Assembly: GCA_016708265.1 (NCBI GenBank)
Contig: JADJGA010000003.1
Coordinates: 1 to 64,000 of the forward strand
Direction: 5' to 3'
DNA from: Saprospiraceae bacterium
GTDB lineage: Bacteria > Bacteroidota > Bacteroidia > Chitinophagales > Saprospiraceae
DNA: 64,000 nucleotides
Below are positions 27,304 through 36,229 of this stretch, piece after piece. The notes beneath the pieces are model-generated. The model did not search any database. It was not told where the DNA came from and saw only the letters and a list, made by a program, of their open reading frames with translations. Position numbers and translations under genes: made by a program. The first letter of the stretch is position 1; each line of letters begins with the position of its first letter.

Positions 27304-27870
27304 TTATTTTTTATTAGTAAAAAGACCTTTAATTACTTCAGGATAATAAATGTATTCCAATTCATGAACTTTTTGTGCAATGGTTCCTGCATTGTCCTGC
27401 AGGGAAACATCGACTTTCTTTTGCAGGATTATCTCACCTTCATCATAAAATTCATTGACAAAATGTATAGTAATGCCTGTGAAAGCATCTTTGTTTTTTA
27501 TCACTGCTTCATGTACCCTTGGACCATACATGCCTTTACCTCCGTATTTTGGCAATAAAGCCGGATGAATATTGATAATTCTCTTTTTGAAATTTTTAAT
27601 AATTAGAGCCGGTATTTTCTTTAAAAATCCTGCCAAAACTATCAGATCAATTCCAAGTGTTGACAAAAGATCTAAAACTTCCTTTTCCTGCGATATAAAA
27701 TCAGTAGATGTTATTTGAACTCGGATATTATGATCTGTTGCTATTTTGATTACACCTGCTTCAGGGTTATTTGTAAGTATGAGTTTTACAAAGATTTTCT
27801 CATTTTTAAGCTTTTCAATTATGTTTTTAGCATTAGTACCGGCACCTGAAGCAAAAATAGCTATATTCAT
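27304..27870 (-). CDS. purN: Phosphoribosylglycinamide formyltransferase PurN
   Basis: It transfers a formyl group from 10-formyltetrahydrofolate to GAR in purine synthesis (cytoplasm). The 188-residue size is normal. Motifs: FASGAGTNAKNII at the phosphate-binding start, the catalytic Asn-His pair in INIHPALLPKYGGKGMYG, and TGITIHFVNEFYDEGEII with the conserved Asp-Glu region. It lies 11 bases after the porD-like gene and 10 bases before the hypothetical gene, so it is read as part of the bamD operon. Confidence 0.95.
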   Translation of the reverse strand: MNIAIFASGAGTNAKNIIEKLKNEKIFVKLILTNNPEAGVIKIATDHNIRVQITSTDFISQEKEVLDLLSTLGIDLIVLAGFLKKIPALIIKNFKKRIINIHPALLPKYGGKGMYGPRVHEAVIKNKDAFTGITIHFVNEFYDEGEIILQKKVDVSLQDNAGTIAQKVHELEYIYYPEVIKGLFTNKK

Positions 27871-27881
27871 CGCTAATGCTG

Positions 27882-28784
27882 CTATTTCATAATTTCTTTA
27901 TAATCATCTATGCCAGATGGATCCAATTCCGAAAGTAAAGTGTAGATAGAGCTGCGTTGTGCGTATCCTGCGGGTTTAAATATCTCTATTAACTCTGTTT
28001 TTTTTGAATTCATGAACAAAGTTATAACCGGATTCTGAGGAGAAAGATCAGCCACATTTTTTATTTCCTTCAAAGAGCTTGTTATCAATGCCCTGCCTTT
28101 ATCGATTTCATCGTTCATTATATCAAGGCTTAACCTGTGGTACTCATAATATGACTGCCTGAAATTCCTGTATTTCGGATTTGTAATATTCTCTATAAGC
28201 CAGTACTTATTATTCTCTTTACCTTGTGAATTCCATGTCCTGATATTCTGATTTGTAAGTGGCACACTTTCGACAACTTCCCTTGCTTTTTCATAATAAG
28301 CTGTCCCACCAAAATTGCTGAATGAATCATAATCCATTCCAAGCATAAAATACCCGTAATATGTAAGTATGGCTGTGAGATCGTCTATAAAAACATTAGT
28401 ACTGATATTGAGTGGTTGCATTTCTTCAAAAGAAAAAGAGTAATTCTTATCTATCCAATTGAATGTCTGAGTTTTATAACTGCTCTTATAGACTGGTCTT
28501 AAACTCTGAATTGAGAAATCAGCAGTGAAAGCTGAAGTACTGAGGTCATTAGTTATATTAATAACAATATTGGCTTCTATCTTTTCATGATCCTGAAAAT
28601 CATCATTTGTCCACTTTGTTTTATTGTAAAAGTCATTTATTGTTTTCTCCATCTGCTTAAAAAGACGTGAATCAGCCATTTTTAACTGTGGAGTCTGGAT
28701 TCTGACCTTAACATTGAATTCCTGTGCAAAAAAATCAGTATTAAGGAAGACTGCCAGAAGCAGAAATAAAAATCTATAATTCAT
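27882..28784 (-). CDS. DUF4835 / PorD-like type IX secretion protein
   Basis: The 300-residue protein has a signal peptide (FLFLLLAVFLNTDFFAQEF) and the DUF4835 pattern: NVKVRIQTPQLKMADSRLF near the start, TKWTNDDFQDHEKIEANIVI, YYGYFMLGMDYDSFS with the conserved GMDYDSF, and IFKPAGYAQRSSIYTLLSEL near the end. In Bacteroidota this family lies after coaBC and is listed in some annotations as type IX secretion protein PorD; I am fairly but not fully sure of that name. It is encoded in the order bamD-rpoZ-coaBC-this gene-purN, which matches the familiar Bacteroidota neighbourhood. Likely periplasmic. Confidence 0.8.
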   Translation of the reverse strand: MNYRFLFLLLAVFLNTDFFAQEFNVKVRIQTPQLKMADSRLFKQMEKTINDFYNKTKWTNDDFQDHEKIEANIVINITNDLSTSAFTADFSIQSLRPVYKSSYKTQTFNWIDKNYSFSFEEMQPLNISTNVFIDDLTAILTYYGYFMLGMDYDSFSNFGGTAYYEKAREVVESVPLTNQNIRTWNSQGKENNKYWLIENITNPKYRNFRQSYYEYHRLSLDIMNDEIDKGRALITSSLKEIKNVADLSPQNPVITLFMNSKKTELIEIFKPAGYAQRSSIYTLLSELDPSGIDDYKEIMK

Positions 28785-28835
28785 ATTATTGATATAATAT
28801 ATAATATTTAGAAAAAATAAAATAAAATAAGGAAA

Positions 28836-30049
28836 TCACAATAATGAAACGATTTCATCAACAATATCTTGTGCAACCTCATCTTTACTTTTTAACTCAT
28901 ACATCTTACTGTTATCAGATGATATTATGGTTACTTTATTGGTATCATGACCGAAACCCGCACCTTCATCATTTAACGAATTAAGCACTATCAGGTCAAA
29001 ATTCTTGTTCTTTAGTTTCTTAACTGCATTTTCATATTCATTTTCTGTCTCCAGTGCAAAGCCGACAAAAATCTGATCTTTAAATTTGCTCTTTCCTGCT
29101 GAAGCAGCAATATCGACAGTCCTTTTCAATTCAAGATTGAAATTCTCCTCATCTTTTTTTATCTTGTTTTTTTCAAGCTTGACAGGAGTATAATCCGCAA
29201 CAGCGGCTGCAAAAATAATTATATCCATATCCTCAGCTATTTCATTAACAGCATCAGACATCTGTTGAGCAGAAACTACCTTAATAACTTCAATATCCTG
29301 AGGTAAAGTAACCTTACTGACAGGACCGAGTATAAGTACTACCCCGGCTCCTCTGTTTAAACAATGATTAGCCAGTGCAACTCCCATTTTCCCTGAACTG
29401 TTATTGCCTATAAACCTGACAGGGTCAATATATTCATGGGTGGGACCTGCAGTGATCAAAACTTTTCTGCCTGCCAGATCCTTTTTAAAAAAACCATTGT
29501 CCAGAATTGTGAACAGGTTTTCCGGTTCCATCATTCTACCCTCTCCTATTAATCCTGATGCTAATTCACCTGCTTCAACATTAAAAACATCAACCCCCTG
29601 AGCTCGAAGTTTTTTCAGATTATCCTGCACACTAATACTTTTCCACATATCCATATCCATAGCAGGTGCAACTCCTACCCTGCATCGTGCACTCAGGAAA
29701 GTAGTCAGCAGGAGGTTGTCAGCGATACCATGTGCCATCTTTGCAATAGTATTTGCTGAGGCCGGAGCGATAAGATAATAATCTGCCCACAAACCAAAAT
29801 CAACATGGCTATTCCATTCATTGTCATCAGAAAAATGAACCAAAACTTTGTTTTTGATAGTACAGCAAGTGTAAGTGGTGAAATAAAATCAATGGCTGAA
29901 GGTGTCATTATGACCTTCACCTCATAGGAATTCCTGATAAAATAACGGACCAGATAGGCTGCTTTATAGGCTGCTATACTGGCTGTGATTCCGATTATAA
30001 TTCTTTTTCCTGTCATTTTAGCAGGTATATTGATTGGATTGCTATTCAA
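28836..30049 (-). pseudogene. coaBC: Bifunctional CoaBC, one frameshift in a homopolymer
   Basis: CoaBC makes and decarboxylates phosphopantothenoylcysteine in coenzyme A synthesis. The N-terminal decarboxylase begins GKRIIIGITASIAAYKAA and carries the active-site Cys in SARCRVGVAPAMD and PAMDMDMW; the synthetase half shows KVLITAGPTHEYIDPVRFIGNNSSGKMG and the KKD-like lysines at KLEKNKIKKDEE. The frame breaks near 29850: SKTKFWFIF should read SKTKVLVHFSDDNE, which needs one extra A in the run AAAACAAAG. The second frame then runs to 28836. Since CoaBC is normally essential, a sequencing deletion in the homopolymer is as likely as real decay; slippage might also rescue it. It overlaps rpoZ by 8 bases. 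Confidence 0.9.
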
Positions 30050-30389
30050 TCACATTTCCACTTTTATCCCTGTAATCCCAGGTCAATTTGTCATCCAGGA
30101 ATTCCTCCATAGCGATAATTGAAGGATTTGGTAATTTTTCATAGAATTTTGTTATCTCAATCTGCTCCCTGTTTTCAATAACTTCCTCGATAGCTTCATA
30201 GGACATGGTGAAATCCTCAAGTTTTTTCCTTAACTCCTCTTTGAGTTCAGAAGTAAGATAGATAGCTCTCTTGTTGATTATGGCCAGAACTTCATAAATG
30301 TTGTCAATTTTTTCTTTGCGAAGAAAATCATTGACATCTTTTGGAACAATATTAGGGTTTTTACCTATTACTTTAGATTTTATATCCAT
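30042..30389 (-). CDS. rpoZ: RNA polymerase omega-subunit (Bacteroidota type)
   Basis: The 115-residue protein matches the Bacteroidota omega/Rpb6-like family: NIYEVLAIINKRAIYLTSEL, then VIENREQIEITKFYEKLPNPS and MEEFLDDKL at the end. Omega binds beta-prime and helps assemble RNA polymerase. The gene overlaps the end of bamD by 17 bases and the start of coaBC by 8 bases, so translation of the three is coupled. Confidence 0.88.
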   Translation of the reverse strand: MDIKSKVIGKNPNIVPKDVNDFLRKEKIDNIYEVLAIINKRAIYLTSELKEELRKKLEDFTMSYEAIEEVIENREQIEITKFYEKLPNPSIIAMEEFLDDKLTWDYRDKSGNVIE

Positions 30390-31197
30390 TTTTTATCTTA
30401 TTAATTTCGTTAAGTGAATTTTGATATATTTTTTCTGCTTTAGTTTTTTCTTTACTTTCAGGATACCTTTTTATGTATGAATTATATTTTGCTATAGTAT
30501 CTTCATATCTTTCAAGCCTTTTCTCGAAAATACTGTTTTTTGCATAATTATATGATGATTTTAATATCATAAGCCTTACTTCTTCTTCTTTTTTTGTTTC
30601 CGGATACTCTTTCAGCATATTCTCAAATGCAACTATTGCTGATACATACTTTCCAAGATTATAATACAATTCACCCTGACTGTATTCTTTTTCTTCCATT
30701 TTCAAACGCATTTCATCAATGAGCTGATTGCATTTTTCAACTTTATCACTATTGGGAAATGTATTGACAAATACCTGAAAATCTTCAATAGCCTTTAATG
30801 TCTGACTCTGTTCGAGTTTTTTGTTCGGGGACATCAGATATTCTGAATAAGCAGTCATATATAGACACTCCTCTCTTTTAGGGCTATTACTGAATGAAGA
30901 TGCATAGCTTTTGAAATAATGTGAGGCTACCATATAATCTTTGAGGTGGTAATAAGTGTAGGCAAACTTGTAAAAAAGATCATCTGCTTCCTTTTTCCCC
31001 TTATAAAATGGCAGAATGATTTCGTACAGAATCTGAGCATTCATATACTTTTCTTCATCATAAAACTTATTAGCCTCAACCAGTATCTTTTCAGGCTCAT
31101 TGCTGGTCCTCACTTTTTCAAAAGATGATTTACACGAATATATAGTGACTGTAAAAAATACTAAAACTATAAAAAAAAGTCTGCTGTTTATTGACAT
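30373..31197 (-). CDS. bamD: Outer-membrane assembly lipoprotein BamD
   Basis: BamD is the lipoprotein partner of BamA in outer-membrane beta-barrel insertion. The 274-residue precursor has a signal peptide ending in the lipobox VTIYSC, then a run of TPR-like helices (NKFYDEEKYMNAQILYEIIL; DLFYKFAYTYYHLKDYMVASHYF; LYYNLGKYVSAIVAFENMLKEYP; AKYNSYIKRYPESKEKTKAE). Length is in the family range. It heads the operon that continues with rpoZ, coaBC, porD-like and purN. Confidence 0.9.
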   Translation of the reverse strand: MSINSRLFFIVLVFFTVTIYSCKSSFEKVRTSNEPEKILVEANKFYDEEKYMNAQILYEIILPFYKGKKEADDLFYKFAYTYYHLKDYMVASHYFKSYASSFSNSPKREECLYMTAYSEYLMSPNKKLEQSQTLKAIEDFQVFVNTFPNSDKVEKCNQLIDEMRLKMEEKEYSQGELYYNLGKYVSAIVAFENMLKEYPETKKEEEVRLMILKSSYNYAKNSIFEKRLERYEDTIAKYNSYIKRYPESKEKTKAEKIYQNSLNEINKIKNGYKI

Positions 31198-31297
31198 TTT
31201 ATATTATTATTGGCTTCTTTAATTCAAATTACTATGTTTGTTAATGCAAAACACACGTACAACTATAAACGAATGAATTATTCTTTTGTTTATAAAA

Positions 31298-32509
31298 TTA
31301 CCGGAGCAAATTCATAACCCCTTGTTTCAGGTGTTCTTCACCCTTGCATATATACTTTACTTTATAGACAAATTTATCTGGATTGACTTTTTCGTTCCGG
31401 TAAATACCATCCCATGTGGAATTCGGATCAAATGTCTGAAATACTCTTGTTCCCCATCTGTCAAATATTTCAAATGATTTCAGTTCTTCGATTATGAATT
31501 TATTGCTGATACCATAATTGTCGTTAAGATCATCTCCATTTGGACTAAAACTATTAGGCAATAACAGGTTTTTACAATCCAGTTTGTCTTTATCCTGAAT
31601 ATAAATACTGATTGAATCACTACATGATTTTCCCCTCATTACGAAAAAAATATGGTATTTCTGTGAAGCTTTAGGCTGAATGGTAGGTGTCAGGATATCC
31701 GGATTATCCATATCCTGTTTTCCTGTCCATGAAAAATTGTCAGCACATGTAAGTCCCATATCAATTTTAATCTTATCACCAAGAAAAATCGTAGTATCCT
31801 GATTGAGTATCACATCAGACCTGAGCTCTGATTTACTGAGTTCCAATTCATTTAGTGCACGATCATAAATCTTAAATTCATCAAAATATCCCCTGAATCT
31901 CCTGTAATTTGCCTGTCCCGATAATGTGCAGGGATTATTGGAAATAGTGAGTCTGTTACCAGGAGCAAAAGTATAAAGTTTTTCTGCATCGACTGTACTC
32001 ACAATTTTACCATCTATAAACATGAAATATGTGTATAACTTCCTCACTACTGAAACATGATGCCAGCATCTGGCAGGATCGATCTTTGCATCGAGAAAGA
32101 TGCTGTTACTAACATTCTCCTTTGCCAGAAACCGGATGGAATTTATTGTAGGGAGGTATTGTAATGTAAAAAATGAATCGATCAGGCAATCATTGCTAAG
32201 TGTGAGAATATCAACTACATCTTCAACATTATATGAAGAAAAATAGAAATCTATTGTGAAATCTTTATTGAAAAGCGGATTGACTTTTTGGTCAAAAGTT
32301 AGCCCATCATCTATCCCGTCAAAATCAAATGATTCACCTTTTAGACCGCAATCGCAACCGACATTGCCTGAAATCGTCAGCTGAGATCCGATACTGCCTT
32401 TATCATTTGCCACACAGGCATTAAAATCCACATTCACTGCAACCTGTGAACCCACGCCGGAAACAACAAATGACAGAAAAATGAAATAAGCTAATTTTTT
32501 AAGAAACAT
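31298..32509 (-). CDS. LamG-like surface protein with T9SS type B C-terminal domain
   Basis: The 403-residue protein has a signal peptide (LKKLAYFIFLSFVVSGVGSQ), then a LamG/concanavalin-like domain of about 190 residues (SFDFDGIDDGLTFD at the start, CWHHVSVVRKLYTYFMFIDG, RRFRGYFDEFKIYDRALNE at the end), a short Ig-like linker and the CHU_C domain from about 315 (NLLLPNSFSPNGDDLNDNYG, IFDRWGTRVFQTFDP, KVKYICKGEE). LamG domains bind glycans or proteins; export should be by the type IX system. The gene follows ybaB by 33 bases and may share its transcript. Confidence 0.88.
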   Translation of the reverse strand: MFLKKLAYFIFLSFVVSGVGSQVAVNVDFNACVANDKGSIGSQLTISGNVGCDCGLKGESFDFDGIDDGLTFDQKVNPLFNKDFTIDFYFSSYNVEDVVDILTLSNDCLIDSFFTLQYLPTINSIRFLAKENVSNSIFLDAKIDPARCWHHVSVVRKLYTYFMFIDGKIVSTVDAEKLYTFAPGNRLTISNNPCTLSGQANYRRFRGYFDEFKIYDRALNELELSKSELRSDVILNQDTTIFLGDKIKIDMGLTCADNFSWTGKQDMDNPDILTPTIQPKASQKYHIFFVMRGKSCSDSISIYIQDKDKLDCKNLLLPNSFSPNGDDLNDNYGISNKFIIEELKSFEIFDRWGTRVFQTFDPNSTWDGIYRNEKVNPDKFVYKVKYICKGEEHLKQGVMNLLR

Positions 32510-32542
32510 TTTAAGTGATTTAAAATTTCAAGCCTGCAAAAA

Positions 32543-32842
32543 TCATCCGAACAGATTTCCCAAGCCCCCAGGCAACATAGTATTTAAAAGATCCTGAGCT
32601 TCTTGTGCAGCAATAATGTCTGCTTCAGCCAAAGCTTCATTCATGGTAAGCACCAGCTGATCTTCAAGTTCAGCATTGTCAGAATATACTTTCTTTATTG
32701 TAATGTCCAATACTTCTTTTTTAGCATTTATTGTGACTGCAACTGATCTGTCAGGGCTTTCTCTTACGATTTCCACCGACTTAAGTTTTTCGTCCATCAC
32801 TCGTTGCTGTTCGCTGGCATTGCTTAATAAATCTTCAAACAT
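32543..32842 (-). CDS. YbaB/EbfC family nucleoid-associated protein
   Basis: The 99-residue protein fits the family: a helical N-terminus (FEDLLSNASEQQRVMDEKLK), a central beta pair (VAVTINAKKEVLDITI), and a helical C-terminus with an Asn/Asp-rich end. YbaB/EbfC binds DNA as a dimer and influences gene expression and recombination. In many bacteria it sits with recR/dnaX; here the neighbour is a surface protein gene, so context adds nothing. Confidence 0.85.
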   Translation of the reverse strand: MFEDLLSNASEQQRVMDEKLKSVEIVRESPDRSVAVTINAKKEVLDITIKKVYSDNAELEDQLVLTMNEALAEADIIAAQEAQDLLNTMLPGGLGNLFG

Positions 32843-33073
32843 TTTTAAGAATATTTATGGAAAGATAACTGAAAAAGTAAAAACTTATTTTAAAAAATAT
32901 GCTGATTTACAAAAAAATGCGAAATTAAGAATAATTTTTAAATTGCTGTAAATTTCCGGGGTAAATTATTATTGCACCTGATAATTGTAAAGCATAGATT
33001 TAATGAAATTCAAACTGTTAACAAATAATCAGCCTTAATCTCTTTTTATGGATGCAAAATTAAATTAATTAAG

Positions 33074-33081
33074 TACTTTTG
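33074..33081 (+). promoter_or_regulatory. Promoter -7 element of the YggS gene
   Basis: TACTTTTG matches the TAnnTTTG element 34 bases before ATG 33116. A weak upstream element may be around 33046-33050; it does not clearly match TTTG. Confidence 0.4.
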
Positions 33082-33115
33082 AATTTATTTATTCAAACAG
33101 ATTTAATCTTACAAA

Positions 33116-33772
33116 ATGGATATTTATAGAAAAATATTAAATGAAATTAAACAAAGACATGCCGCACTTGTCCTTGTAACCAAAACAAAGGGAATTGATG
33201 TCATTTCAGAATTTTATAATATGGGGCACAGGGATTTTGGAGAGAATAAAGTCCAGGAGTTAATGTCTAAATATGAAGCGCTTCCAAAAGATATCAGTTG
33301 GCATTTTATAGGTCATCTGCAGAAAAATAAAGTCAAATATATAAGTCCTTTCATATCACTTATCCATTCTGTAGATAGCATTGAACTGATAAGTGAAATA
33401 AATGAAAGAGCATTGAAGAATAACAGGACAATTGATATTTTACTTGAGATAAAAATAGCAGCTGAACAAACCAAATACGGATTATCAATGGATAATTGCC
33501 TCGATTTACTTGAAAATCCATTACTTAAAACCTTAAAAAATGTCCGTATATGCGGCCTGATGGGAATGGCAACTTATACTGACGCTATCGAAACCGTATC
33601 AGACGAATTTCACAATCTTAAAATATTTTTTGATCATCTCAAAAATAAATATTTCAGTGACCAGGAAAGCTTTTCGGAATTATCAATGGGAATGTCCGGA
33701 GATTATCATCTGGCACTGGATGAAGGTTCTACAATGGTCAGGATTGGAAGTCTTATTTTGGGAGAACGATAA
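33116..33772 (+). CDS. YggS/PROSC family PLP-binding protein
   Basis: The 218-residue protein is of the PLP homeostasis family. Key features: PLP lysine in LVLVTKTKGIDVI (about 19-31), GHRDFGENKVQE, WHFIGHLQKNKVKYI, and the phosphate-binding end MGMSGDYHLALDEGSTMVRIGSLILG. The fold III barrel is complete. It stores or delivers PLP in the cytoplasm and affects amino-acid and vitamin B6 balance. No pyrroline or cell-division genes are near; it is flanked by repeats. Confidence 0.9.
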   Translation: MDIYRKILNEIKQRHAALVLVTKTKGIDVISEFYNMGHRDFGENKVQELMSKYEALPKDISWHFIGHLQKNKVKYISPFISLIHSVDSIELISEINERALKNNRTIDILLEIKIAAEQTKYGLSMDNCLDLLENPLLKTLKNVRICGLMGMATYTDAIETVSDEFHNLKIFFDHLKNKYFSDQESFSELSMGMSGDYHLALDEGSTMVRIGSLILGER

Positions 33773-34143
33773 ATTTATTGTGGCTTCTGAAAGGATGAGG
33801 CTGAATCGTAAGAGAATTTACGAGGTACGATTTACGAAGTACGATTTACGAAGTACGATTTACGAAGTACGATTAACGGTGTACGATTTATGGTGTACGA
33901 TTTATGGTGTACGAGGTGTGATTTATGAAGTACGACTGTGTCCCAAACGAAATTGGTGGATTTGCGAAGTACGATTTGTGATATACGAAATATGATTTAG
34001 GAGTCTCTAAATACCCAAAATAACTACGGGATTAGCAGGTTATTTAAAGCTGGAGTTCTAAGGGGTTTTGATTTTTCAGTAAACAAGATGCTGAGGGGCA
34101 ATATCAAAATGTGATGCAATTGGAGGAAAATAAAAAATAAAAG
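33773..34143. repeat. TACGATTTACGAAG repeat array and spacer
   Basis: GTACGATTTACGAA-type units repeat from about 33820 to 33990, matching the array at 9964-10150. The rest is AT-rich; no gene is seen. Confidence 0.7.
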
Positions 34144-34182
34144 GAAGGTAAAAAGCAAAATAGAATCTCACTTTTTACCTTC
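34144..34182 (-). terminator. Intrinsic terminator after groES
   Basis: GAAGGTAAAAAG (34144-34155) pairs fully with CTTTTTACCTTC (34171-34182) around a 15-base loop. On the minus strand it lies 29 bases past the groES stop. Confidence 0.55.
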
Positions 34183-34210
34183 ATTATATTATAAGCTTAT
34201 ACCTTTAAGC

Positions 34211-34501
34211 TTAGATTTTATCGGTGTTTACCATTTTAGCAAGCAAATCTGCATATTGCACAAACAACAGGTCTTTCCCTTCATAATTTACTTCTGTTCC
34301 CGAGTATTTTTTAAAATACACAAAATCTCCTGCTTTTATACCCGGATTTTCAATTTTTGCTCCGATTGCAATTACTCTACCATATTGTGGTTTTTCCTGA
34401 GCTGTGTCAGGAATAATTATTCCGCCTACAGTTTTAGCTTCCTGTTCTGCCATTTCAAGTAATACATATTCTTGCAAAGGTTGTAACTCTTTCATATTCA
34501 A
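34211..34501 (-). CDS. groES: Co-chaperonin GroES, lone copy
   Basis: The 96-residue protein matches GroES: LQPLQEYVLLEMAEQEAKTVGGIIIPDTAQEKPQYGRVIAIG, with the mobile loop EAKTVGGIIIPD, then KAGDFVYFKKYSGTEVNYEGKDLLFV. It caps GroEL. No groEL lies beside it; the next gene is the YggS protein. It therefore looks like an extra or relocated copy. The thioredoxin-glutaredoxin gene is 20 bases upstream on the same strand, so both may be co-transcribed. Confidence 0.88.
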   Translation of the reverse strand: MNMKELQPLQEYVLLEMAEQEAKTVGGIIIPDTAQEKPQYGRVIAIGAKIENPGIKAGDFVYFKKYSGTEVNYEGKDLLFVQYADLLAKMVNTDKI

Positions 34502-34521
34502 TTCAATTTAAAATTTAAAAA

Positions 34522-35106
34522 TTAATTTATTCCTAATAATGTGTTTATTTTCAACTTATCAAATCCTACAATTATCTGACCTCCGATATCAGTTTGAGGT
34601 ACTCCCATCTGGCCACTTTTTCTCTTCATCTCCTCAGCCCTTGCCGGATTGCCTGATACATCAACATCTTCAAACTTGATATTGTTTGCCTTGAGGTGAT
34701 CTTTAAGTCTAGTACACCATGGGCAGGAGCTTGTACTGTATACAACTACTCTTTTTTGAGACGGCTGTTCTTTTTTCGAAGTTTTTATTACATTTCCATT
34801 TATCATAGATTCATAAAAATCAGTAGTCATACATCCCTTCACCACATTTATAAACTCAGCTTTCTTAAAATGCAGCATTGAAGGTACAGTATCAATCCCA
34901 AATTTGTCATGAATGTCTTTTACTACTGTAACATCAGCTTTCAGCAGCATAATTTTTCTATTTCCCAGACCTGATATTTGACTCACATTTTCAATTGCAC
35001 AGTGACAATTTTCTGATTCCTGTTTGTATAATAAAAGAAAACAATCTTCAGAATTTGCAATTTCCGAACTTAGTTCATTATAGGAAAATATATCTTTAAA
35101 CATCAA
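34522..35106 (-). CDS. Thioredoxin-like/glutaredoxin fusion protein
   Basis: The 194-residue protein joins two redox folds. The first (about 1-105) is thioredoxin-like, with cis-Pro in DTVPSML (P75), but its usual CxxC is replaced by CHC (C34, C36). The second (about 118-194) is a glutaredoxin with the active dithiol CPWC at 128-131 (STSSCPWCTRLKDHLK), a DVSGNPARAEEMK helix and cis-Pro MGVPQTDIGG. The first domain probably acts as a docking or regulatory module. No membrane segment. groES follows 20 bases downstream. Confidence 0.8.
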   Translation of the reverse strand: MMFKDIFSYNELSSEIANSEDCFLLLYKQESENCHCAIENVSQISGLGNRKIMLLKADVTVVKDIHDKFGIDTVPSMLHFKKAEFINVVKGCMTTDFYESMINGNVIKTSKKEQPSQKRVVVYSTSSCPWCTRLKDHLKANNIKFEDVDVSGNPARAEEMKRKSGQMGVPQTDIGGQIIVGFDKLKINTLLGIN

Positions 35107-35263
35107 AAAAAGTATTAATGACCACTAAAATGTCTATCAATTAGCATACCAAATAAAATTTACCAGTAAAACAGATAAAAATTCAATTTCTAAGACAACA
35201 TTTTGACATAAATACTAAAATAAATGACAAAATTCTATCGGCCTATCTGTCATTATGTCACAA

Positions 35264-35296
35264 AAAAGGAGATAACTTTTTACTTCATCTCCTTTT
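35264..35296 (-). terminator. Intrinsic terminator of the DUF1573 gene
   Basis: AAAAGGAGAT (35264-35273) pairs with ATCTCCTTTT (35287-35296) around a 13-base loop. On the minus strand it is followed by a T run and lies 30 bases after the stop at 35326. Confidence 0.65.
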
Positions 35297-35325
35297 CACT
35301 GATCAATAAAATCCTTAAAATCTTT

Positions 35326-35865
35326 TTATTTAGGACTAACCGGTTTAGGTGCATTTGGATCTTCTTTTTTATCTACCAGTCCTTTCAAAGTAAGCTGAAG
35401 TGTTCCACCTTCAAAATTACCTGTCACTGTGATGGTCTTGCTTTGAACGGCTCCTCCAACTGCTCCTCTGCCATTGGTATCAAATGCTGCATGAATTTTC
35501 CCTGATGCTCCAGGTGCAATTGGTTCTCTCGGCCAGGATGGAGTTGTACATCCGCAGCTCGCCTTTACATTCTTTAATAATAACGGCTCTTCTCCTTCAT
35601 TGGTAAAAACATAATCATGTTCAACAACCTTACCTTCCATAACTTTACCATAATCATAGGTATCGCTTTTAAATTTGATCTTAGTTACAGGGCCTAATGG
35701 TTCCTGTGCTTCACTATTGATTATATCTGAAGCGGTCTGTCCTTGCACTTCAGAATTGGAGACTGTCAGACTTTCATTTGTTCCAACTGATCCTTCTTTA
35801 TCAGATTTACAGGAAGACAATAGCAGGACACTGAAAAGTAAGGAAAAATAAATAAATTTTCTCAT
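35326..35865 (-). CDS. DUF1573 domain lipoprotein
   Basis: The 179-residue precursor has a lipobox LLLSSC after FIYFSLLFSVL, so it is probably a periplasm-facing lipoprotein. A linker rich in Ser/Asn/Glu precedes the DUF1573 Ig-like domain (about 85-165) with DYVFTNEGEEPLLLKNVKASCGCTTP and AFDTNGRGAVG. The ASCGCTTP loop is the family hallmark. Role unknown; many Bacteroidota carry several paralogues. It is transcribed alone and followed by a terminator. Confidence 0.85.
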   Translation of the reverse strand: MRKFIYFSLLFSVLLLSSCKSDKEGSVGTNESLTVSNSEVQGQTASDIINSEAQEPLGPVTKIKFKSDTYDYGKVMEGKVVEHDYVFTNEGEEPLLLKNVKASCGCTTPSWPREPIAPGASGKIHAAFDTNGRGAVGGAVQSKTITVTGNFEGGTLQLTLKGLVDKKEDPNAPKPVSPK

Positions 35866-36229
35866 AATCGTTTAATATTTGTTAAAAATAAGTTTAATTC
35901 AAAAATTACAAATGTATAACTGTTTTCCGAAAAAAATATTTTTGAGTATTAAAATATATGATTATTAACAGGTGATTAACAATCGAAGCCTGGAAGGATG
36001 TTTTTGAATGAAAAATTAAAAATGAAAAATGAAAAATCAATTATTCAATCCACCAATCCCTAAACTGCTTTGGGAGGGACAAGTCACTCAGCCACTCAAT
36101 CATTGAATCACTCAATCAATCATTCAATCATTCATTAACTCATCCATTCATAAATTCAAAATTAAATAGTCTCTTTATTTTTATACCGGAATAATCAATT
36201 TACATTAGCCTTTAAATTAATTTGAAAAT
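35866..36229. other. Intergenic with GAAAAATG and AATCATTCAATCA repeats
   Basis: AATGAAAAATGAAAAATGAA-like sequence (about 36008-36038) and permutations of CAATCATTCAATCATTCATT (about 36093-36150) fill the spacer. No gene is seen. The last 70 bases are AT-rich leader of xseA. Confidence 0.6.

Noticed and set aside
33630..33995. 121-residue frame over the YggS end and repeat array
   Set aside because: Overlaps the YggS gene and then reads TACGATTTACGA repeats (YEVRFTKYDLRS-type); no independent support.
35224..35505. 93-residue plus-strand frame
   Set aside because: Lies over the terminator and antisense to the DUF1573 gene; low-complexity hydrophobic product.
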